From positions 1 to 7,979 of the forward strand of contig CAMLEX010000200.1 in the NCBI GenBank assembly GCA_946479055.1: a stretch of DNA of 7,979 nt, in the 5' to 3' direction. The notes beneath the pieces are model-generated. The model was not told where the DNA came from, did no database searches, and saw only the letters and a program-made list of their open reading frames with translations. The stretch is from an uncultured Bacteroidota bacterium. GTDB taxonomy: Bacteria > Bacteroidota > Bacteroidia > Chitinophagales > Chitinophagaceae. Made by a program: the position numbers and the translations under genes. Positions 5,468-7,979 of this stretch are shown piece after piece (position 1 is the stretch's first letter; each line of letters opens with the position of its first letter).

Positions 5468-6748
5468 TTAACGGTTAATTGGCTCAACGTATAATTTCAG
5501 GTTCCGCATTTCCTTTATCCGCACCTTTTGTCCTTTACCGATCACACCACTAAGCGATTCCGCATTCCAGGTTTCGCCCTGCACTTTTACTGTGCCTGTT
5601 GGATCCAGCAAGTCTATTACTTCCGCTGTATCACCTATTAATGCTTCCATGCCGGTTACTACTTTCAACCGTTGCGCTTTTATACCAAATCCTATGACAA
5701 ATAAAAAGAATAGTGCGGAAACAGCTGTGGCAGTGAAGATCACAGTACGGGAAATCCTCACCATCTCCAGTGATGAACCCGATCTAATTAGCATCATAGA
5801 GCCAAGCAACAACGAAATAACACCACCAATAGCCAACAGGCCATGACTTACTATTTTGATCTCCAATAAAAAAAGAATGACACCGAAAATGATCAGTGCA
5901 AGTCCGGCATAGTTGATGGGCAAAGAATGCATGGAGTAGAAAGCAAGAATAAGACTGATAACACCAACAATGCCCGGAAGAATAGCACCGGGATTGTATA
6001 GCTCAAACATCACCCCATACATACCCAGCAATAATAAAATATAAGCGATGTTGGGATCGCTGATAAGATCAAGGAGTTTTTCGATAAATCCCATTTCGAC
6101 CTGTTCAATACTTGCATTTTTTGTGCGGAGTGTGATGGTTTCAGCATCAAGTTCAACCTTTTTTCCATCAATCCTTGTTAACAGTTCTTGTTCATTTTTT
6201 GCAATAAGATCAATAACAGAATCTTCGAGAGCTTCGGTCTCAGAATAAGAAAAACTTCTGCGAACAGCGTTTTCAGCCCATTCCAGGTTGCGGTTTCGTT
6301 TTTGTGCAATGGCACGGATAAAAGCGGCTGCATCGTTGGTTGCTTTTTCATTCATTGTACTGTCCATAGCAGCTTGCAAAGCCACAGGGTGTGCCGCACC
6401 AATATTGGTTCCCGGCGCCATAGCGGCAATATTAGCAGCGAGTGTAATAAATACACCGGCCGAACCTGCATGTGCCCCTCCAGGAGAAACATAAACAACT
6501 ATCGGGACTGGAGAATCAAGCATATCGCTTACAATAACCCTTGTTGATTTCAGTAAACCCCCAGGAGTGTTCAGGTGAATAAGAAGACAGGATGCCTTTT
6601 CCTCTTTTGCTTTTTCAATGCCATCATGAATAAAGCTGGCGATTGCAGGATTGATAGAGCCATCAATCTTCATTGAAATAACTTTTTGTGCAGCAAGCGT
6701 AGAGGGAAGCAATAAGAGAAAGAGACAATATCGTAAAAGAGACTTCAT
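5468..6748 (-). CDS. nfeD: NfeD family membrane-bound serine protease (ClpP-like domain + NfeD domain)
   Basis: The 426-residue protein is a long-form NfeD (NfeD1b type), partner of slipins. Residues 1-20 are a signal peptide (cleavage near LAA-Q). A ClpP/SppA-like protease domain spans about 22-220 with NTPGG (60-64) and the catalytic Ser96 in AHAGSAGVF; Lys135 in MNEKATNDAAA is the probable general base, matching the Ser-Lys dyad known from Pyrococcus PH1510. Four to five membrane segments follow (about 234-355), then a C-terminal OB-fold NfeD domain (about 366-424) with GDTAEVIDLLDPTGTVKVQG. The reading frame also allows a GTG start ten codons upstream (6778), but the ATG at 6748 opens with MKSLLRYCLFLLLL, a normal signal peptide, so I prefer it. 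The slipin gene follows after 11 bases. Divergent from the outer-membrane protein gene. Confidence 0.94.
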   Translation of the reverse strand: MKSLLRYCLFLLLLPSTLAAQKVISMKIDGSINPAIASFIHDGIEKAKEEKASCLLIHLNTPGGLLKSTRVIVSDMLDSPVPIVVYVSPGGAHAGSAGVFITLAANIAAMAPGTNIGAAHPVALQAAMDSTMNEKATNDAAAFIRAIAQKRNRNLEWAENAVRRSFSYSETEALEDSVIDLIAKNEQELLTRIDGKKVELDAETITLRTKNASIEQVEMGFIEKLLDLISDPNIAYILLLLGMYGVMFELYNPGAILPGIVGVISLILAFYSMHSLPINYAGLALIIFGVILFLLEIKIVSHGLLAIGGVISLLLGSMMLIRSGSSLEMVRISRTVIFTATAVSALFFLFVIGFGIKAQRLKVVTGMEALIGDTAEVIDLLDPTGTVKVQGETWNAESLSGVIGKGQKVRIKEMRNLKLYVEPINR

Positions 6749-6962
6749 ACAAAGATCATTCGGAAAAGGAGATTGCACCTGTAAAAAGACCTACTGTAAT
6801 TTACTAAAATCCTGCGAGAATAAACTATAGATTTAAGGTTTACATACCGCATATTCCTATGCAGTGCTTACTTTTACTATTCATAAAATGCCAATAACAG
6901 CGGCAAAATAAAAGAAGCATAAAAACGTTTCTTACACGATTTACCGTTTAATTCAACAACCA
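6749..6962. other. Divergent intergenic region between nfeD and the outer-membrane protein gene
   Basis: This 214-base AT-rich stretch should carry promoters for both flanking genes. On the plus strand TACTTTTA at 6869-6876 matches TAnnTTTG except for the last base and lies about 87 bases before the ATG at 6963. I could not find a convincing element for nfeD. No ribosome binding site, small gene or structured RNA is evident. Confidence 0.3.
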
Positions 6963-7817
6963 ATGAAAAAACTACTACTTGCTTTTTACTTGTTGCCTTT
7001 TCTAAGTTCTGCCCAAAATTTTCATTTTTCAGGTCGTCTGGGCATAGCCAATTACCAGGGAGATCTGAAGGCAAAATCTGTTTCTTTATCACAGGCAAAA
7101 CTGATGTTTTCTTTGGGAGCAAGATATGATCTGAGTGAACATGTGATGGCCCGCAGTTATTTAACGCTTACTTCTTTGCGGGCTGATGATAAAAAAGGAA
7201 CTGCTACCATGCAACAACGTAACCTCAATTTCAAATCAAAGATTTTTGACTGGGAGTTGACGGGCCAATACAGTTTTTTTAGTTTGAATAATCGGTGGTG
7301 GACGCCTTATGTATTTGCAGGTATCGGACTGTATCATTTTAATCCTTATACAAAAGATACCAGTGGAAGTAAAACTTTCTTAAAACCCTTAAGCACCGAA
7401 GGCCAGGGTTTTCAACCGGGAGTTAAAGAATATAAACTATGGCAGTTCAGTATTCCTTTTGGAATAGGTGCTGAATATTCATTGAATGAAGATATGCGCC
7501 TGGGGATTGAAATGGGTTATCGCAAACTTTTTACCGATCACCTCGATGATGTAAGCGGAAATTATGTGGATGAAGGCAAACTGCTTACTGCAAGAGGACA
7601 AAAAGCTGTTGACCTTGCTTATCGGGGTGATGAGGTAGGCTCCGGTTCATATCCTTCTTCGGATATTCTGCGTGGAAAACCAAAAAATAAAGATGGTTAT
7701 TATTATATAGCTGTTACTTATACAGTTCGTTATTTCTTCGACAAATACAAACAGATAGCGGGGCTGCCAGGAGGTGGAAGAAAAAAGAAAGTGGGTTGTC
7801 CGGCTACGAGGTTTTGA
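6963..7817 (+). CDS. Outer-membrane beta-barrel protein, DUF6089-like
   Basis: The 284-residue product begins with a signal peptide (MKKLLLAFYLLPFLSSA, cleavage before Gln18). The mature part consists of alternating amphipathic strands rich in aromatic residues, as in an outer-membrane barrel. Its landmarks follow the order I associate with the Bacteroidota DUF6089 group: GRLGIANYQGDL (24-35), RNLNFKS (86-92), TPYVFAGIGLYHFNP (114-128), LSTEGQG (143-149), IPFGIGAEY (164-172) and FTDHLDDVSGNYVD (190-203). The function of that group is not established. The last predicted strand (about 246-258) precedes a short basic tail, GGGRKKKVGCPATRF, ending in Phe; the tail is too charged to be a normal terminal strand. 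The ATG at 6963 opens straight into the signal peptide. A strong terminator follows 37 bases after the stop, so it is likely a single-gene unit. Confidence 0.85.
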   Translation: MKKLLLAFYLLPFLSSAQNFHFSGRLGIANYQGDLKAKSVSLSQAKLMFSLGARYDLSEHVMARSYLTLTSLRADDKKGTATMQQRNLNFKSKIFDWELTGQYSFFSLNNRWWTPYVFAGIGLYHFNPYTKDTSGSKTFLKPLSTEGQGFQPGVKEYKLWQFSIPFGIGAEYSLNEDMRLGIEMGYRKLFTDHLDDVSGNYVDEGKLLTARGQKAVDLAYRGDEVGSGSYPSSDILRGKPKNKDGYYYIAVTYTVRYFFDKYKQIAGLPGGGRKKKVGCPATRF

Positions 7818-7854
7818 GAAATTTCTATGCGACTATTTCGAGAAAAATACACTG

Positions 7855-7887
7855 ATGCCATCATTTGTTTCTATGATGGCATTTTTT
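7855..7887 (+). terminator. Strong intrinsic terminator after the outer-membrane protein gene
   Basis: ATGCCATCAT (7855-7864) pairs perfectly with ATGATGGCAT (7873-7882) around an eight-base loop, and a T-run follows to 7887. The ten-pair stem and T-tract on the plus strand, 37 bases after the stop codon, fit a rho-independent terminator. On the minus strand the hairpin is followed by few T, so it serves mainly plus-strand transcription. Confidence 0.9.
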
Positions 7888-7917
7888 GCAAGTATTAGTT
7901 CGTTTTTATTAAATCGC

Positions 7918-7979
7918 TTACATATTTCTCCGGTATTGTCCACCTACTTCATACAAAGCATGTGTGATTTGTCCCAATG
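7918..7979 (-). CDS. 3' end of an unidentified gene (runs off right edge)
   Basis: On the minus strand the reading frame from the right edge is open to a TAA at 7918-7920 and encodes LGQITHALYEVGGQYRRNM at its C-terminus. The composition (balanced, soluble-looking, ALYEVGGQYRR) looks like a genuine protein end rather than noise, and it would converge on the outer-membrane protein gene with the terminator between them. Nineteen residues are too few for me to name a family. Confidence 0.5.
   Translation of the reverse strand, partial: LGQITHALYEVGGQYRRNM

Noticed and set aside
6188..6547. 119-codon open frame on the plus strand opposite nfeD
   Set aside because: It covers the conserved protease domain in antisense, and its product is Cys-rich with no family resemblance.
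6749..6778. GTG start giving NfeD a ten-residue N-terminal extension
   Set aside because: The extension MQSPFPNDLC would precede and disrupt a normal signal peptide that starts cleanly at the ATG at 6748.
6877..7122. 81-codon open frame on the minus strand over the start of the outer-membrane protein gene
   Set aside because: Its bulk is antisense to the signal peptide and first strands of that gene, and it shows no domain or plausible start context.

Overview
The window looks like a chromosomal housekeeping segment from a member of the Bacteroidota, most plausibly a Chitinophagaceae-like bacterium. Reasons: low-to-moderate GC, start codons almost without Shine-Dalgarno sequences, TAnnTTTG-like -7 elements (TATCTTTC twice), outer-membrane-type lipoproteins, and an outer-membrane beta-barrel protein resembling the Bacteroidota DUF6089 group. 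I see no insertion sequence, phage gene, CRISPR array, tRNA or rRNA.

Left part (1-1455). The 5' end of an MGH1/GH63-like glucosidase gene runs off the left edge on the minus strand. Upstream of it, same strand, lies an AmpD/AmiD-type N-acetylmuramoyl-L-alanine amidase lipoprotein. Divergent from the amidase is a small CsbD-like gene. It converges, with an 18-bp gap, on a DEAD-box RNA helicase (RhlE type) that appears to start with TTG.

Middle part (2701-4679). A 273-bp divergent intergenic region carries a 12-bp perfect palindrome. It is followed on the plus strand by a YccF inner-membrane protein with two tandem YccF domains, still recognisable as a DNA repeat with a 195-bp period. Next is a lipoprotein with a right-handed parallel beta-helix and no assignable substrate.

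Right part (4680-7979). A minus-strand two-gene operon encodes an NfeD-family membrane serine protease followed by a stomatin/slipin (SPFH) protein, the well-known protease-partner pair. Divergent from it is the DUF6089-like outer-membrane protein, followed by a strong intrinsic terminator. The last 62 bases hold the 3' end of an unidentified minus-strand gene.

Functionally most genes concern the cell envelope: peptidoglycan hydrolysis, membrane microdomain/protease quality control, outer-membrane barrel, lipoproteins and YccF. The helicase and CsbD-like gene are general RNA-handling and stress functions. There is no clear sign of a new defence or mobile system. The least explained item is the beta-helix lipoprotein with its 23-residue rungs and stacked cysteines.
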